A stretch of DNA of 64,000 nucleotides from Synechocystis sp. PCC 7338 (lineage in GTDB: Bacteria; Cyanobacteriota; Cyanobacteriia; Cyanobacteriales; Microcystaceae): positions 3,640,691 through 3,704,690 of the forward strand of contig NZ_CP054306.1 in the NCBI RefSeq assembly GCF_018282115.1, written 5' to 3'. Shown here piece by piece: positions 19,413 to 28,782 of this stretch. Every line of letters starts with the position of its first letter. Position 1 is the first letter of the stretch. The notes below the pieces were generated by a model that did not search any database, was not told the DNA's origin, and saw only the letters and a program-made list of their open reading frames with translations. The position numbers were made by a program, and so were the translations under genes.

Positions 19413-19416
19413 TAGG

Positions 19417-20292
19417 TTAATTATTTTGATCCAGTTCAGCCAAAATTTCCACGGCTTGCTCACACAAAGCTCCATGGTGAGAACCATGGCTAGCCAGGAT
19501 GCCGCCCCATTGCCGCACATCGCCCCGGTTATATACCACAGGAGTCTGGTCAAAATAGGTAAACTCCCCCCCCGCTTCGGTGAGAATTAACTCCGGGGCC
19601 GCAAAGTCCCAATCCTTAGCGGCGGATTTACCGGAGAGGGAAATGTACACATCACTTTGTCCCTCCAAAATCGTGACGATTTTACAGCCCACACTACCCA
19701 CATAATGGCGATCGCCAAAGGGCAAACGATCAATCAAATCTTGGAAACGTTGGTCTCGATGGCTACGGCTCACCACTAAGGTTAAAGATTCTGGTTCAGT
19801 TTTAGGTTTTACTTTGACCAGGGTTATTTCCCCTCCCTTCGATTCCCGAAAACAGCCTTGCCCCTGGACAGCGTAGTAGAGCCTTTCTGCCTCTGGCACA
19901 CCTACCAAGGCTAACATCGGCCGCTGGCGATAGGTCAGAGCAATGTGCAGAGCATATTCCCCGGTTTTATCAATGAAATCCCTGGTGCCGTCGAGGGGGT
20001 CAATGATCCAGACCCAATCCTGGGGTAACGGGTCAGTGCATTGGTGGGTTTCCTCGCTCAGGTAGCCAAACTCCCCTGGGCTAAAGGCTTTTTGTAGGGT
20101 GGCTAAAATATATTTGTTAGCCGCCAAATCCGCCGCTGTGACCGGGCCATCCTGTTTATTTTCATCAGCATTTAAATCGGTCTGATTTTTACCGCTGTAG
20201 TAAGACTGAAGAATTTCCATTGCCCCCCAACCGATGGTGCGGAGAGTGGTTAAACAGGAATCAAGGTTGGGTAACAAGTCACTATTGGTCAT
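19417..20292 (-). CDS. CysQ-like 3'(2'),5'-bisphosphate nucleotidase / inositol-phosphatase family
   Basis: The 291-aa protein starts best at ATG 20292 (MTNSDLLPN). It has the Li-sensitive Mg-dependent phosphatase motifs: DGPVTAADLAAN, the EE pair in YLSEETH, DPLDGTRDFI, and KDWDFAAPELILTEAGG. The likely substrate is PAP from sulfate assimilation, but inositol phosphates cannot be excluded. It heads a two-gene unit with ruvC. Confidence 0.88.
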   Translation of the reverse strand: MTNSDLLPNLDSCLTTLRTIGWGAMEILQSYYSGKNQTDLNADENKQDGPVTAADLAANKYILATLQKAFSPGEFGYLSEETHQCTDPLPQDWVWIIDPLDGTRDFIDKTGEYALHIALTYRQRPMLALVGVPEAERLYYAVQGQGCFRESKGGEITLVKVKPKTEPESLTLVVSRSHRDQRFQDLIDRLPFGDRHYVGSVGCKIVTILEGQSDVYISLSGKSAAKDWDFAAPELILTEAGGEFTYFDQTPVVYNRGDVRQWGGILASHGSHHGALCEQAVEILAELDQNN

Positions 20293-20697
20293 AAGGGTGA
20301 ATGCAGTGGCAGCGAAAATCAAATCAGTAGTTTAGCCCAAAGGATCAACTTTAGCTTGGGTTAGGATTACCCCAGGAAGCTTACCCTTTAGATCACGCTC
20401 AAAATCCCAGCAGGGTGAAACGAACCAAACGATAGCCTAGACAAAGGCAAAATAGAACCATCAGAGCCGTTAGACTCGTAAGTACAATCCGCAAAAGTAC
20501 TTTTTCGTAGTCGTTCCAGAAAGGTGGCACGGGGATAATTTTCGCAGTTGAACAAAATGAATTGAAAGTCAACTCATACGGTTTCCCGATGGGGTTTTGG
20601 CGACAAAATTAACAATTCCATCCTACTATCTAAGATCGGACTAGGTTAGTTTCATTATCTAGCCACCAACAATAATCCCTCGCATTGACTGCAATTT
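20293..20697. other. Gap of about 400 bp upstream of trpC, holding one candidate short frame
   Basis: The only coding candidate is a 43-codon frame on the minus strand (20399-20530). Promoters for cysQ-like (-) and trpC (+) must lie here, but no convincing -35/-10 pair stood out. Confidence 0.5.
20399..20530 (-). CDS. Candidate small single-helix membrane protein, 43 aa
   Basis: The frame would start at GTG 20530 and end with TGA at 20399. The peptide begins MPPFWNDYEKVLL, has a hydrophobic stretch (LTSLTALMVLFCLCLG) long enough for one membrane helix, and ends in basic residues YRLVRFTLLGF, a positive-inside pattern seen in small photosynthetic-membrane proteins. There is no ATG and no clear ribosome site, and I recognise no family, so it may be chance. 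Confidence 0.35.
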   Translation of the reverse strand: MPPFWNDYEKVLLRIVLTSLTALMVLFCLCLGYRLVRFTLLGF

Positions 20698-21585
20698 ATG
20701 GAAATTCGCCGCCGTCCTCCCAATCCCCCCATCAATGTTGACATTCTCCAATACCAGATTAAGCATCCAGAAGCGGCGCCTCGGCATATTCTGGAGGAAA
20801 TTGTTTGGCACAAGGAAAAGGAAGTGGCCCAACGGCGGGAATTGGTGCCCCTAGTCAAACTCCAGAGTTTGGTTAAGGATATGGCTCCCCCTCTGGATTT
20901 TGTCGGAGCATTGCGCCAGAGCCAGCGCCAACCAGCTTTAATTGCGGAGGTGAAAAAAGCTTCCCCCAGTAAAGGCATTATTCGAGCTGATTTTGACCCA
21001 GTGGCGATCGCCAAGGCCTATGAAAGGGGGGGGGCAAACTGTTTGTCGGTGTTGACGGACGAGAAATTTTTCCAGGGCAGTTTTGAAAATTTGCAACTGG
21101 TGCGCTCAGCGGTGCAGTTACCATTGCTGTGTAAGGAATTTATTATTTACCCTTACCAAATCTACCTAGCCCGGAGCCGGGGGGCCGATGCTGTATTGTT
21201 AATTGCCGCCATTCTTAGTGACAAGGATTTACGTTATTTCCTCAAAATTATCCAAGGTCTGGGTATGGCCGCGTTGGTGGAAGTCCACACCATGGAGGAA
21301 ATGGACCAGGTGTTGGCCTTGGAAGGGGTGCAACTGATTGGTATTAATAATCGCAATTTGCAGACTTTTACTGTGGATCTGCAAACTACGGCGGATCTTT
21401 TAGACCAGCGACGGGAGCAATTAACCGAAAAGGGCATTACTGTGGTGAGTGAATCCGGTATTTATGAATTAGCTGATTTGCAAAGATTACAGCAGGCCGG
21501 GGCCCGGGCGGTGTTGGTGGGAGAATCCCTAGTGAAACAACCGGATCCTCAACAGGCGATCGCCACTTTGTACGGTGAAGTTTAA
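20698..21585 (+). CDS. trpC: Indole-3-glycerol-phosphate synthase
   Basis: The 295-aa TIM-barrel enzyme of tryptophan synthesis shows [53 protein letters not shown] and VSESGIY, the catalytic and phosphate-binding segments. It has the 30-residue N-terminal extension common in cyanobacteria. It stands alone as a monofunctional enzyme, 15 bp from the convergent ammonium transporter. Confidence 0.96.
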   Translation: MEIRRRPPNPPINVDILQYQIKHPEAAPRHILEEIVWHKEKEVAQRRELVPLVKLQSLVKDMAPPLDFVGALRQSQRQPALIAEVKKASPSKGIIRADFDPVAIAKAYERGGANCLSVLTDEKFFQGSFENLQLVRSAVQLPLLCKEFIIYPYQIYLARSRGADAVLLIAAILSDKDLRYFLKIIQGLGMAALVEVHTMEEMDQVLALEGVQLIGINNRNLQTFTVDLQTTADLLDQRREQLTEKGITVVSESGIYELADLQRLQQAGARAVLVGESLVKQPDPQQAIATLYGEV

Positions 21586-21600
21586 TTGGGGCAGTAACAA

Positions 21601-23226
21601 CTAGGGGGATAAATCCACCGATTCGGCATTGCCATGGTGCTGTTTTTGTTGCTGGAGCACCAATTGTTGCTTAACGGCGATCAGTTCTTGGTCTCTCTGT
21701 TGGAGCATTTCCGCCATTTGTTGAATGGTTCTAGCCAATGCGCCCAATTCATCGGCCCGGTTAGTGACTTCCTCCAACCCCAACTGGTCAGCTTTAAACG
21801 TGTTATTTTCAATGGCGGCGGCGATCGCCGCTGTAACGTAATAAATTTGGGCTAAGTCCTCCACACTGCGGTGATGGCGAGCTTCAAAGGCATCCATCAC
21901 CTGGTTATAGCGGCCAGCAATGTGCCCCACTTCAGTGAAGGGATTGACCGGCACCCGCAAACTCAAATCATGGGTTTTGGCTTGGCGGTCCATTACCTGA
22001 AAAAGTTCGTAGGTTTCGGTGGTGGCCTGGTGTTCCGAAACGTTCAGGCCAATTTCCTCATCTTCGGGGGAAATCCGCAGAGCAAAGACCCGGTTAAGGA
22101 AGGTTAAAACTACCCAGGCTGAGCCGAAGGCTAAAAGGGCACAAATGCCAACACCCAATATTTGGACTCCACATTGTTGCCAACGATTCAGTCCTGTATC
22201 CACCAATGCCAATTGGCCAAACAGACCCACACAAAGGGTGCCCCAGACCCCAGCCCCGCCATGGACCGCAACCGCATCCACCGCATCGTCCACTCCCCAA
22301 TGCAACATTTGTCTGCCCACTAAGTAGGCGATCGCCGCCCCCGTAGCCCCAATCACTATGGCGATCGGAGTGATGACCACATTGGCTCCGGCGGTAATGG
22401 CCACCAACCCAGCTAGGGAACCGTTCATCAGGGGTTCCACCTGGATCATTTTGTCCTGGAGAAGGCTGATCAACCCTGCCATCAACATGCCCCCCACCCC
22501 CGCCAACACAGTGTTGACAATGATGCCTGGCACAGCGGGAGTTAGAGCCAGAGTACTACCTCCATTGAAGCCCAGCCAGCCGAACCAAAGAATTAAGGTG
22601 CCGAGAACGGAAAATGGCATATTGGAGCCCTGGATTTTTGAGGCTTTGCCAGTTTTAGGAAAACGACCTTGACGGGGGCCGACTACTACAATGGTGGCTA
22701 AACCAACCCAGGCCCCGACGCTATGAACTACGGTGGAGCCAGCAAAATCCCGAAATCCCAAATTTTCCAGCCACCCCCCCATGGTTTCTATGCCCGCCGC
22801 TGTGGCCAAGCCATTCCACGCCCAGTCGCCAAAGAGGGGATAAATTAGTCCAGAGGCTAGACCGGCCACCAATAAATAAGCGGAAAACTTAAGCCGCTCC
22901 GCCGCCGCCCCGGAAATAATGGTGGTGGCAGTACCACAGAACATGGCTTGGAAAAGAAAAAAGACCGCTAAGGATGGCGCCTCACCGACGTTGACAAAGT
23001 TATAGCCCTCTCCCCACCAGCCCCCCCGGGACAGCCCAAACATAATACTGAAGCCAAATGCCCAAAAAAGGGCGACGGAGATGCCAAAATCGGCAAAGTT
23101 TTTAATGGCGACGTTAATACTATTTTTGGAACGGGTTAGCCCTGATTCCAAACACATAAAACCGGCTTGCATAAAAAATACTAAGCCAGCACAGAGCAAC
23201 ACCCAGAGTGTATCGATGGAGGTCAT
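21601..23226 (-). CDS. amt: Ammonium transporter (Amt) with a HAMP-like C-terminal extension
   Basis: The 541-aa protein starts at ATG 23226 (MTSIDTLWVLL). Residues 1-380 are an Amt channel with 11 helices, the twin pore histidines at about 168 (VVHSVGAW) and 322 (VHGGAGVWG), and FGWLGFNGGS. Residues about 385-541 replace the usual short tail: KTHDLSLRVPVNPFTEVGHI and a second segment TNRADELGALARTIQQMAEM look like HAMP units as found in sensor kinases and cyclases, ending in a Gln-rich coiled coil. The ATG overlaps the stop of the K+ channel gene (ATGA, 23223-23226). I recall the three Synechocystis amt genes; this would be amt3. Confidence 0.92.
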   Translation of the reverse strand: MTSIDTLWVLLCAGLVFFMQAGFMCLESGLTRSKNSINVAIKNFADFGISVALFWAFGFSIMFGLSRGGWWGEGYNFVNVGEAPSLAVFFLFQAMFCGTATTIISGAAAERLKFSAYLLVAGLASGLIYPLFGDWAWNGLATAAGIETMGGWLENLGFRDFAGSTVVHSVGAWVGLATIVVVGPRQGRFPKTGKASKIQGSNMPFSVLGTLILWFGWLGFNGGSTLALTPAVPGIIVNTVLAGVGGMLMAGLISLLQDKMIQVEPLMNGSLAGLVAITAGANVVITPIAIVIGATGAAIAYLVGRQMLHWGVDDAVDAVAVHGGAGVWGTLCVGLFGQLALVDTGLNRWQQCGVQILGVGICALLAFGSAWVVLTFLNRVFALRISPEDEEIGLNVSEHQATTETYELFQVMDRQAKTHDLSLRVPVNPFTEVGHIAGRYNQVMDAFEARHHRSVEDLAQIYYVTAAIAAAIENNTFKADQLGLEEVTNRADELGALARTIQQMAEMLQQRDQELIAVKQQLVLQQQKQHHGNAESVDLSP

Positions 23227-24293
23227 GGTGTCAGGGCCGCCTCTTGCCAACGGGCTTTGAGTTGTTTGCGTTTGAACTGATACTGTTCAGCAAAGCGGGG
23301 AATTTCGGAACGGTGACCAATAACAATGATGGTGTCATTCTCGTTCAAAATTTGGGAAGGGTGGGGATGGAGAATCGTACTGCCATCCGCCCGTCGTAGG
23401 GCAATGACAATGAAGGCTCCTTTACTGCGGACTTCCATTTCCATAATGGTTCGACCCATGGCGGGGGAATCTGGTGCCACAATTAATTCGTCCATTTGCA
23501 CTTCTACGCTGGCCAACAGATCATTTAAAAAACCCCGTTCGTCAGGCCGATGGAGAAAATCCCGCCGGTTAGATTGGGTGATTAAATCCGCCATCTGAAT
23601 GGCCCCCACCGTGAGAGGCAAAATTACTTGGTCTGCCCCTGCAAGCCGTAATTTTCTCTCGGTTTCGGGAATTTCCCCCCGGGCCAAAATGGTCAAACGG
23701 GCGTTAAGTTCCCGGGCGGTGAGGGTAATAAAAACGTTGGTGGCATCTTCTGGTAGTACAGTGGCTAGGGTTTGGGCTTTCATTACCCCCAGCATTTGCA
23801 ATTGTTCTTCCCTGGTGGCATCCCCACAGTGGGCCAGATAACCCAAGGATTCGGCGATCGCCACTTGACTTGGTTGATTATCAATGATGCCAAAGGGCAA
23901 ACCGGACTGCTTCAATTGCTTGGCCAAGACCTGTCCCATGCGCCCAAAGCCGCAAATAATCGTGTGGTCAGTCAAATTAGCAATTTGCCGTTGCCGTTGT
24001 TGATTCCCCAAAGCCCGATGGATTTCTCCCTCCGTCACCATTTGCACAAATGCTCCGACAATATAGACCGCAGAGGTGGTGCCCGCTAGGATAACCCCCA
24101 TGGTAAAAAGTCTTTCCGCCGAGGTCGTGAGGGGACGCACTTCCCCGTAGCCCACCCCAAAAACGGTAATGACCACCATGTACACCGCTTCCGTTGTTGT
24201 CCAACCAAAACAGATGTAGCCCAAAGTGGCCAACACCAGGGTGACAGTGAAAAACAGTACCCCCAGCTTGAGCCGTTGATTGGAATTCTGCAT
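23223..24293 (-). CDS. Two-helix K+ channel with RCK domain
   Basis: The 356-aa protein has two transmembrane helices around a pore loop with the filter TVFGVGYGE (variant of TVGYGD), followed by a TrkA-N Rossmann domain (TIICGFGRMGQVLAKQL, FGIIDNQ) and TrkA-C (LIVAPDSPAMGRTIMEM). This is the MthK/Kch-like layout of a ligand-gated potassium channel. The GVGYGE filter departs from GYGD, so selectivity should be tested. Its TGA overlaps the Amt ATG, implying coupled translation. Confidence 0.9.
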   Translation of the reverse strand: MQNSNQRLKLGVLFFTVTLVLATLGYICFGWTTTEAVYMVVITVFGVGYGEVRPLTTSAERLFTMGVILAGTTSAVYIVGAFVQMVTEGEIHRALGNQQRQRQIANLTDHTIICGFGRMGQVLAKQLKQSGLPFGIIDNQPSQVAIAESLGYLAHCGDATREEQLQMLGVMKAQTLATVLPEDATNVFITLTARELNARLTILARGEIPETERKLRLAGADQVILPLTVGAIQMADLITQSNRRDFLHRPDERGFLNDLLASVEVQMDELIVAPDSPAMGRTIMEMEVRSKGAFIVIALRRADGSTILHPHPSQILNENDTIIVIGHRSEIPRFAEQYQFKRKQLKARWQEAALTP

Positions 24294-24436
24294 GGTTAAA
24301 CGGAACGAACGGCGATCGACAAAGCCTAGGGACGGGAAAACACCGTCCGTATAGGCAGTTTATCAACCCTGACCCGGAAAATTGTGGCGAGGGACACTAA
24401 ATTCCCAATTCTCGTTGTCATGAGGGTGGCTGGAAT

Positions 24437-24600
24437 TTTGACATCGTCCAACTCGGCTAAAGCCGGGGGATTGCTAGACCCCGCAATCTAGGCTTTCTGC
24501 TTCACAGCCAGTTGACTAGACTGATTTACACCAGCCCCCGTCACCTCGACTCCACAGACATTTTCAATTCCCCGTTGCCCACGGGTACAAATCACTTGAG
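24437..24600 (-). ncRNA. Candidate omega/re-RNA scaffold at the right end of TnpB element 2
   Basis: The 3' end of tnpB and right end carry three adjacent palindromes (stem ATTGC/GCAAT, GGGG/CCCC with overlapping loop, CGGC/GCCG), able to form alternative or pseudoknotted folds, and end in GATGTCAAA. If the boundary is near 24437, the guide would be the complement of about 24417-24436. The extent is a guess from known TnpB RNAs. Confidence 0.35.
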
Positions 24601-25711
24601 CGGCGGCAATATCCCTCGGTTTAACCGAGCCACATTCAGGACAACGGTGCATCCTCACACTTAAGTCCTTTGAGACTCTAGCCCCACAATCAGGACATTG
24701 CTGGCTAGTGCCCTTGGGATCTACCTTGCCGTAGAAGACACCCCTCTGAAAACAGACCCAAGGCAAGATTTGATTGACAAATTGCTCCAGTTCCGCATCA
24801 AGAGTATGTCTACCTAACATTCCCTTGGCCATGATGGGAAAGTCTAGATCTTCCACAAATATGGAATTACCTTGGTCGCACAATTGATGGGCTAGTTTAA
24901 AATGCCAATCCTTTCTGGTATCGGCAATTCTTTCATGGAGTCTAGCTATCTTTTGACGAAGTTTAGCCTCATTAGCGCTGCCCCGTGGTTTCGTCTTTAG
25001 CCTTCGTTGTAGCAATTTAAGCTGACGCTGAAGTTCACCAAAGAAACGGGGACGCTTTACCTGAACACCGTCAGAAGTAGATAGAAAATACTCCAATCCC
25101 ACATCAATACCAATGGGATGACCGTGAAAAGGCACATCGGGAACACTCACATCTAACTGTAGAGTGAGCATGACAAAATAGCCCGATGCTTTCCTGACCA
25201 CCCGAGCCTGTTTAACCGCAAAACCTTCAGGCATAGGACGGGAATAGTACCACGCCACCTTGCCAATCTTCGGTAACTTGACCCCATCCGTATCTACAGG
25301 GTTTTTGCCTAATTGAGGAAAGACAAAAGAGCGTAGATTGTAACGCTTTTTAAATCTGGGAAAACCAAATCCCCTTTTGTGCATATCATCCCAAGCCCTG
25401 TCCAACTGCCTTAAGGTTTGTTGGAGTATTTGGGAATGGGCATTAGCCAATTCAGGAAATTGTTTTCTTGCCTCTGTTAAGCGTTTAGCCTGAATGTGGT
25501 AGTCAGGGAACGGCTCATCAACAGAGAGAATATATTCCCTCCGAATTGAGCAGGCGTTAACCGGAGACTTACGGGAAGCACACCAATCCTTGCGTTCTTG
25601 CAGGGCATAGTTCCAAACTTTGTGACAGACATTTAGGTTTTCCTCGATGTCTAACACTTGTTGTGGAGTTGGTTTTAGTTTGTAGGCGTAGGTCGTGGTT
25701 AACATACCCAC
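24488..25711 (-). CDS. tnpB: TnpB RNA-guided nuclease-like protein (copy 2)
   Basis: The 407-aa TnpB shares the organisation of the 443-1696 copy (NYALQERKDW, NACSIRREYI, RGFGFPRFKK) but is clearly diverged. RuvC acids are present: GIDVGLEYF, FVEDLDF and PRDIAAAQV; the ribbon is CPDC/CPEC. It is intact. The only accessory genes around are the K+ channel (upstream on the + coordinates side 24293) and a DUF29 gene beginning about 25 bp beyond the left end. Confidence 0.9.
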   Translation of the reverse strand: MGMLTTTYAYKLKPTPQQVLDIEENLNVCHKVWNYALQERKDWCASRKSPVNACSIRREYILSVDEPFPDYHIQAKRLTEARKQFPELANAHSQILQQTLRQLDRAWDDMHKRGFGFPRFKKRYNLRSFVFPQLGKNPVDTDGVKLPKIGKVAWYYSRPMPEGFAVKQARVVRKASGYFVMLTLQLDVSVPDVPFHGHPIGIDVGLEYFLSTSDGVQVKRPRFFGELQRQLKLLQRRLKTKPRGSANEAKLRQKIARLHERIADTRKDWHFKLAHQLCDQGNSIFVEDLDFPIMAKGMLGRHTLDAELEQFVNQILPWVCFQRGVFYGKVDPKGTSQQCPDCGARVSKDLSVRMHRCPECGSVKPRDIAAAQVICTRGQRGIENVCGVEVTGAGVNQSSQLAVKQKA

Positions 25712-25813
25712 ATTTTAGTTTACACAAGATGTTTTGTGTGTAAGTGGTTGATGTGTTTAAATTAAAGCCATCCTCAAAGACGGGGTTTTAGACCCATTTT
25801 TCTGATAAAGAAT

Positions 25814-26272
25814 TTACTCAATTTCCCAAAAGTTAACTGTCAAGATGGCGTTGATATCAGATTCGAATGGCCATGGGTCAGGGAAATTACAATTGGTATA
25901 GTCATCACGAACAGTTTCTAAGGCAAATTCCCAGGCTAAATCAAAGGATTGTTTCCAAATTGACTTCAAGCTAGGGGACGCTTTAATTTCTAGTCTAATC
26001 TGACGGCGTTGTTCTCGAATAGTCCGCTCCCAGCCATTATATTCTTGGGACATTTCTACATAGATTCGCTTCAGCAAATGCTCCAGTAAAGTAGCCAAGC
26101 GTTGTCTCAATTCTCGTTTTTGCGATCGCCCCAAATCTTCAATCTCCTCAATTAAATTTTCCACATCCAGATGATCAAAATCCCTGGCTTTGAGTTGGGC
26201 GATTATTTCTTCAGTCCAAAGCAAATAATCAATCTCGTAGAGGATCGTTGGCTTTATCTTGGTCTGCGCCAT
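25814..26272 (-). CDS. DUF29 family protein
   Basis: The 152-aa protein starts at ATG 26272 (MAQTKIKPTILYEID). It matches DUF29, common and multicopy in cyanobacteria: YEIDYLLWTEEIIAQLKARD, ENLIEEIEDLGRSQKREL, a helical middle and FPDPWPFESD at the end. The function is unknown; members are often next to mobile or toxin-antitoxin loci, and this one abuts the left end of TnpB element 2. Confidence 0.85.
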   Translation of the reverse strand: MAQTKIKPTILYEIDYLLWTEEIIAQLKARDFDHLDVENLIEEIEDLGRSQKRELRQRLATLLEHLLKRIYVEMSQEYNGWERTIREQRRQIRLEIKASPSLKSIWKQSFDLAWEFALETVRDDYTNCNFPDPWPFESDINAILTVNFWEIE

Positions 26273-26455
26273 GATGTTAACTCCAGATAAAATTTTAAAA
26301 AAATGCAAATCTCGGCGGCAATTTAGCCCTACTTTAAACTACTAACTGTGTTCTACATAGAACTGAATAACTCAGCCCGTATTCGTTTGATATGGCAGTT
26401 ATGGGTTGTGGCAATTTCAGCCAGTCTTTGACTACTGAAAAACAAAAGTGTAAAC

Positions 26456-27787
26456 CTAAGCAGATTCCGGTTTAGGCAAAGAAGAAGGATGGAGCAATAA
26501 TTCTGCTGTGGAGCGTTTTTCGACCATTTCCCTAGTAATTAAGCAATGGGTCAGGTCTTCTCGGGAAGGCAGTTCGTACATAACGTCTAACATTAATTCC
26601 TCCACAATGCCCCGTAGCGCTCTAGCTCCGGTTTTACGACGGTGAGCCTCCGTGGCGATCGCCCGCACCGCATCGGGTTTAAACTCCAGCTCAACATGAT
26701 CCATGCCCAATAGGGTTTGGTACTGCTTCACAATGGCATTGCGGGGTTGGGTCAAAATAGCAATTAGAGCATCTTCATCCAGGGGGTTCAGACAGGCCAT
26801 CACCGGAATCCGACCGATAAACTCAGGAATCAGACCAAATTTAACCAAATCATCTGGCTCTGCTTGACGGAGCACATCTGCGGTACGTTTTTCCTTGCTT
26901 GGCCCCTCCCCTGGGCGCACAAAACCCATGGATTTTTTGCCAAATCGTTGTTCGATCACTTTCTCTAAACCCACAAAGGCTCCACCGCAGATGAAGAGAA
27001 TATTACTGGTGTCAATTTGAATACAGTCTTGGTAAGGATGTTTTCTGCCTCCCTGGGGCGGCACATTGGCCACCGTTCCTTCCAACATTTTCAGCAAAGC
27101 TTGCTGTACTCCTTCCCCCGATACATCCCTAGTGATAGAGGGATTTTCACTTTTGCGGGCAATTTTATCAATTTCATCAATGTAAATAATGCCTCGCTGG
27201 GCTTCTTCCACATCCAAATCCGCCACCTGAAGGAGTCTTAACAAAATATTTTCCACATCTTCCCCCACGTAGCCCGCTTCCGTCAGGGTAGTGGCATCGG
27301 CCACGGCAAAGGGGACTTCCAAAATCTTCGCCAGGGTTTGGGCTAGCAGGGTTTTACCAGAACCCGTGGGCCCCACCAGGAGGATGTTCGATTTTTGTAA
27401 TTCCACTCCCTCGCTAGGATCTGACTCCTGATTGCGCTCCAGCAGATTCAGCCGTTTGTAGTGGTTATAAACAGCGACGGAAAGTACCTTTTTGGCCTCA
27501 TCTTGGCCAATTACATACTCATCCAGGTACTGTTTGATTGCCGTGGGCTTGGGTAATTCCTCCAGGGTGAGACGACGGCGAGGCTGGCCAGATTTTTTGT
27601 TTTTTGGGACTCCCCCTTCCCCCGCCGTAGCGGGGGGAACATCCAACAGCTCCTCATCTAAAATGTCGTTACATAGCTCCACGCATTCGTCACAAATGTA
27701 TACACCAGGGCCAGCAATTAATTTGCGGACTTGCTCCTGGGATTTGCCACAAAAGGAACATTTCAGATGGGAGTCGTATTTGGGCAT
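26456..27787 (-). CDS. clpX: ATP-dependent Clp protease ATP-binding subunit ClpX
   Basis: The 443-aa AAA+ unfoldase has an N-terminal C4 zinc domain ([16 protein letters not shown]), Walker A GPTGSGKT, pore loop GYVG, Walker [10 protein letters not shown], and the ClpP-docking IGF loop region ([13 protein letters not shown]). It is complete and lies 4 bp after clpP on the same strand, so ClpX and this ClpP are produced together. Confidence 0.97.
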   Translation of the reverse strand: MPKYDSHLKCSFCGKSQEQVRKLIAGPGVYICDECVELCNDILDEELLDVPPATAGEGGVPKNKKSGQPRRRLTLEELPKPTAIKQYLDEYVIGQDEAKKVLSVAVYNHYKRLNLLERNQESDPSEGVELQKSNILLVGPTGSGKTLLAQTLAKILEVPFAVADATTLTEAGYVGEDVENILLRLLQVADLDVEEAQRGIIYIDEIDKIARKSENPSITRDVSGEGVQQALLKMLEGTVANVPPQGGRKHPYQDCIQIDTSNILFICGGAFVGLEKVIEQRFGKKSMGFVRPGEGPSKEKRTADVLRQAEPDDLVKFGLIPEFIGRIPVMACLNPLDEDALIAILTQPRNAIVKQYQTLLGMDHVELEFKPDAVRAIATEAHRRKTGARALRGIVEELMLDVMYELPSREDLTHCLITREMVEKRSTAELLLHPSSLPKPESA

Positions 27788-27791
27788 AAAA

Positions 27792-28472
27792 CTAACCGAG
27801 GGAGGTGACGGGGGTAGTGGGATCGGGAAGATTGGGACGGTAAATTACCTGGTCGATGAGGCCATACTCCTTTGCTTCCTCTGCAGACATAAAGAAATCC
27901 CTTTCCGTATCTTCCTGGAGTTTTTCCATGGGTTGGCCGGTGTGTTCCACCAACATGGTGTTAAGACGATGTTTGATGTACAGAATTTCCCTGGCTTGGA
28001 TTTCAATTTCCACCGCTTGACCTTGGGCTCCCCCTAGGGGTTGGTGGATCATAATGCGGGAACTGGGCAAAGCCATACGTTTCCCCTTACAGCCACCGGA
28101 AAGTAAAAAGGCTCCCATGCTGGCCGCTAGCCCAAAACAGATGGTGACTACATCGGGACGGATCTGTTGCATGGTGTCATAGATAGCCAATCCCGCATAG
28201 ACTGAGCCTCCCGGGGAGTTGATGTAGAGTTGGATATCTTTTTCCGGATCCTCTGCGTCCAAAAATAAGAGCTGGGCCACAATGGAATCCGCCACTTGGT
28301 CGTCCACAGGGGTGCCCAAAAAAATAATTCTTTCCCTTAGCAGGCGGGAGTAGATGTCGAAGGACCGCTCCCCCATGCCAGATTGTTCCACCACCATGGG
28401 AACAACGCTTTGGATGTTATTACCCCCTAGGGTGCTGAGGGGAGAACGGTAGGGAGAACGGGAGTTGACCAT
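27792..28472 (-). CDS. clpP: ATP-dependent Clp protease proteolytic subunit (ClpP, active)
   Basis: The 226-aa serine protease has the whole catalytic triad: Ser in [14 protein letters not shown], His in [10 protein letters not shown] and Asp in [12 protein letters not shown], so it is a ClpP and not an inactive ClpR. The N-terminus has about 25 extra residues (possible processing). Middle gene of tig-clpP-clpX; in Synechocystis this is clpP2. Confidence 0.96.
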   Translation of the reverse strand: MVNSRSPYRSPLSTLGGNNIQSVVPMVVEQSGMGERSFDIYSRLLRERIIFLGTPVDDQVADSIVAQLLFLDAEDPEKDIQLYINSPGGSVYAGLAIYDTMQQIRPDVVTICFGLAASMGAFLLSGGCKGKRMALPSSRIMIHQPLGGAQGQAVEIEIQAREILYIKHRLNTMLVEHTGQPMEKLQEDTERDFFMSAEEAKEYGLIDQVIYRPNLPDPTTPVTSLG

Positions 28473-28782
28473 GGGTTAGGTACGGAGAAAGGTAGGGGAA
28501 ATTTAGGTAAAAAGCGGACGGTGATCTAACTAGCGCCCAAGGAGTGGTGGAAAGAAAAGATTTTTCCTTGCTTTGCTTTAGGTTAACTCAACTTTGCTGC
28601 TGACATGGTCTCATCTTACCTAGATTGACTTGAGCCTTGGGGGTTTACCGTCCTAGGGTCGAGAGGGCAGGGGGTTAGTCTGCCCTGTTAATTTGCCAAC
28701 TCCAGGGATTTTTTCTCCGGTTTACGAAGGCCAGGCATGGGCCCCAAACCCAGGTCGAAAGTACGAGTTGAGGCAGTGGCCC
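28473..28782. other. 310-bp gap between tig and clpP
   Basis: No gene is seen. A perfect 7-bp inverted repeat, AGGGCAG (28664-28670) and CTGCCCT (28680-28686), lies in it but is not followed by a T run on either strand, so it may be an RNA-processing or attenuating stem rather than a terminator. A clpP promoter may be here. Confidence 0.45.

Larger units (their letters stand above)
24437..25790 (-). mobile_element. TnpB-only IS200/IS605-type element (copy 2), approximate ends
   Basis: The tnpB gene at 24488-25711 is followed on the minus strand by stacked short hairpins: ATTGC/GCAAT around a GGGG/CCCC pair, then CGGCTTTAGCCG, ending in GATGTCAAA near 24438, the same GATGTCA end as copy 1. 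Upstream, CCGTC TTTGAG GATGG (about 25768-25783) gives a left-end hairpin. No tnpA is near. The boundaries are estimates. Confidence 0.6.
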
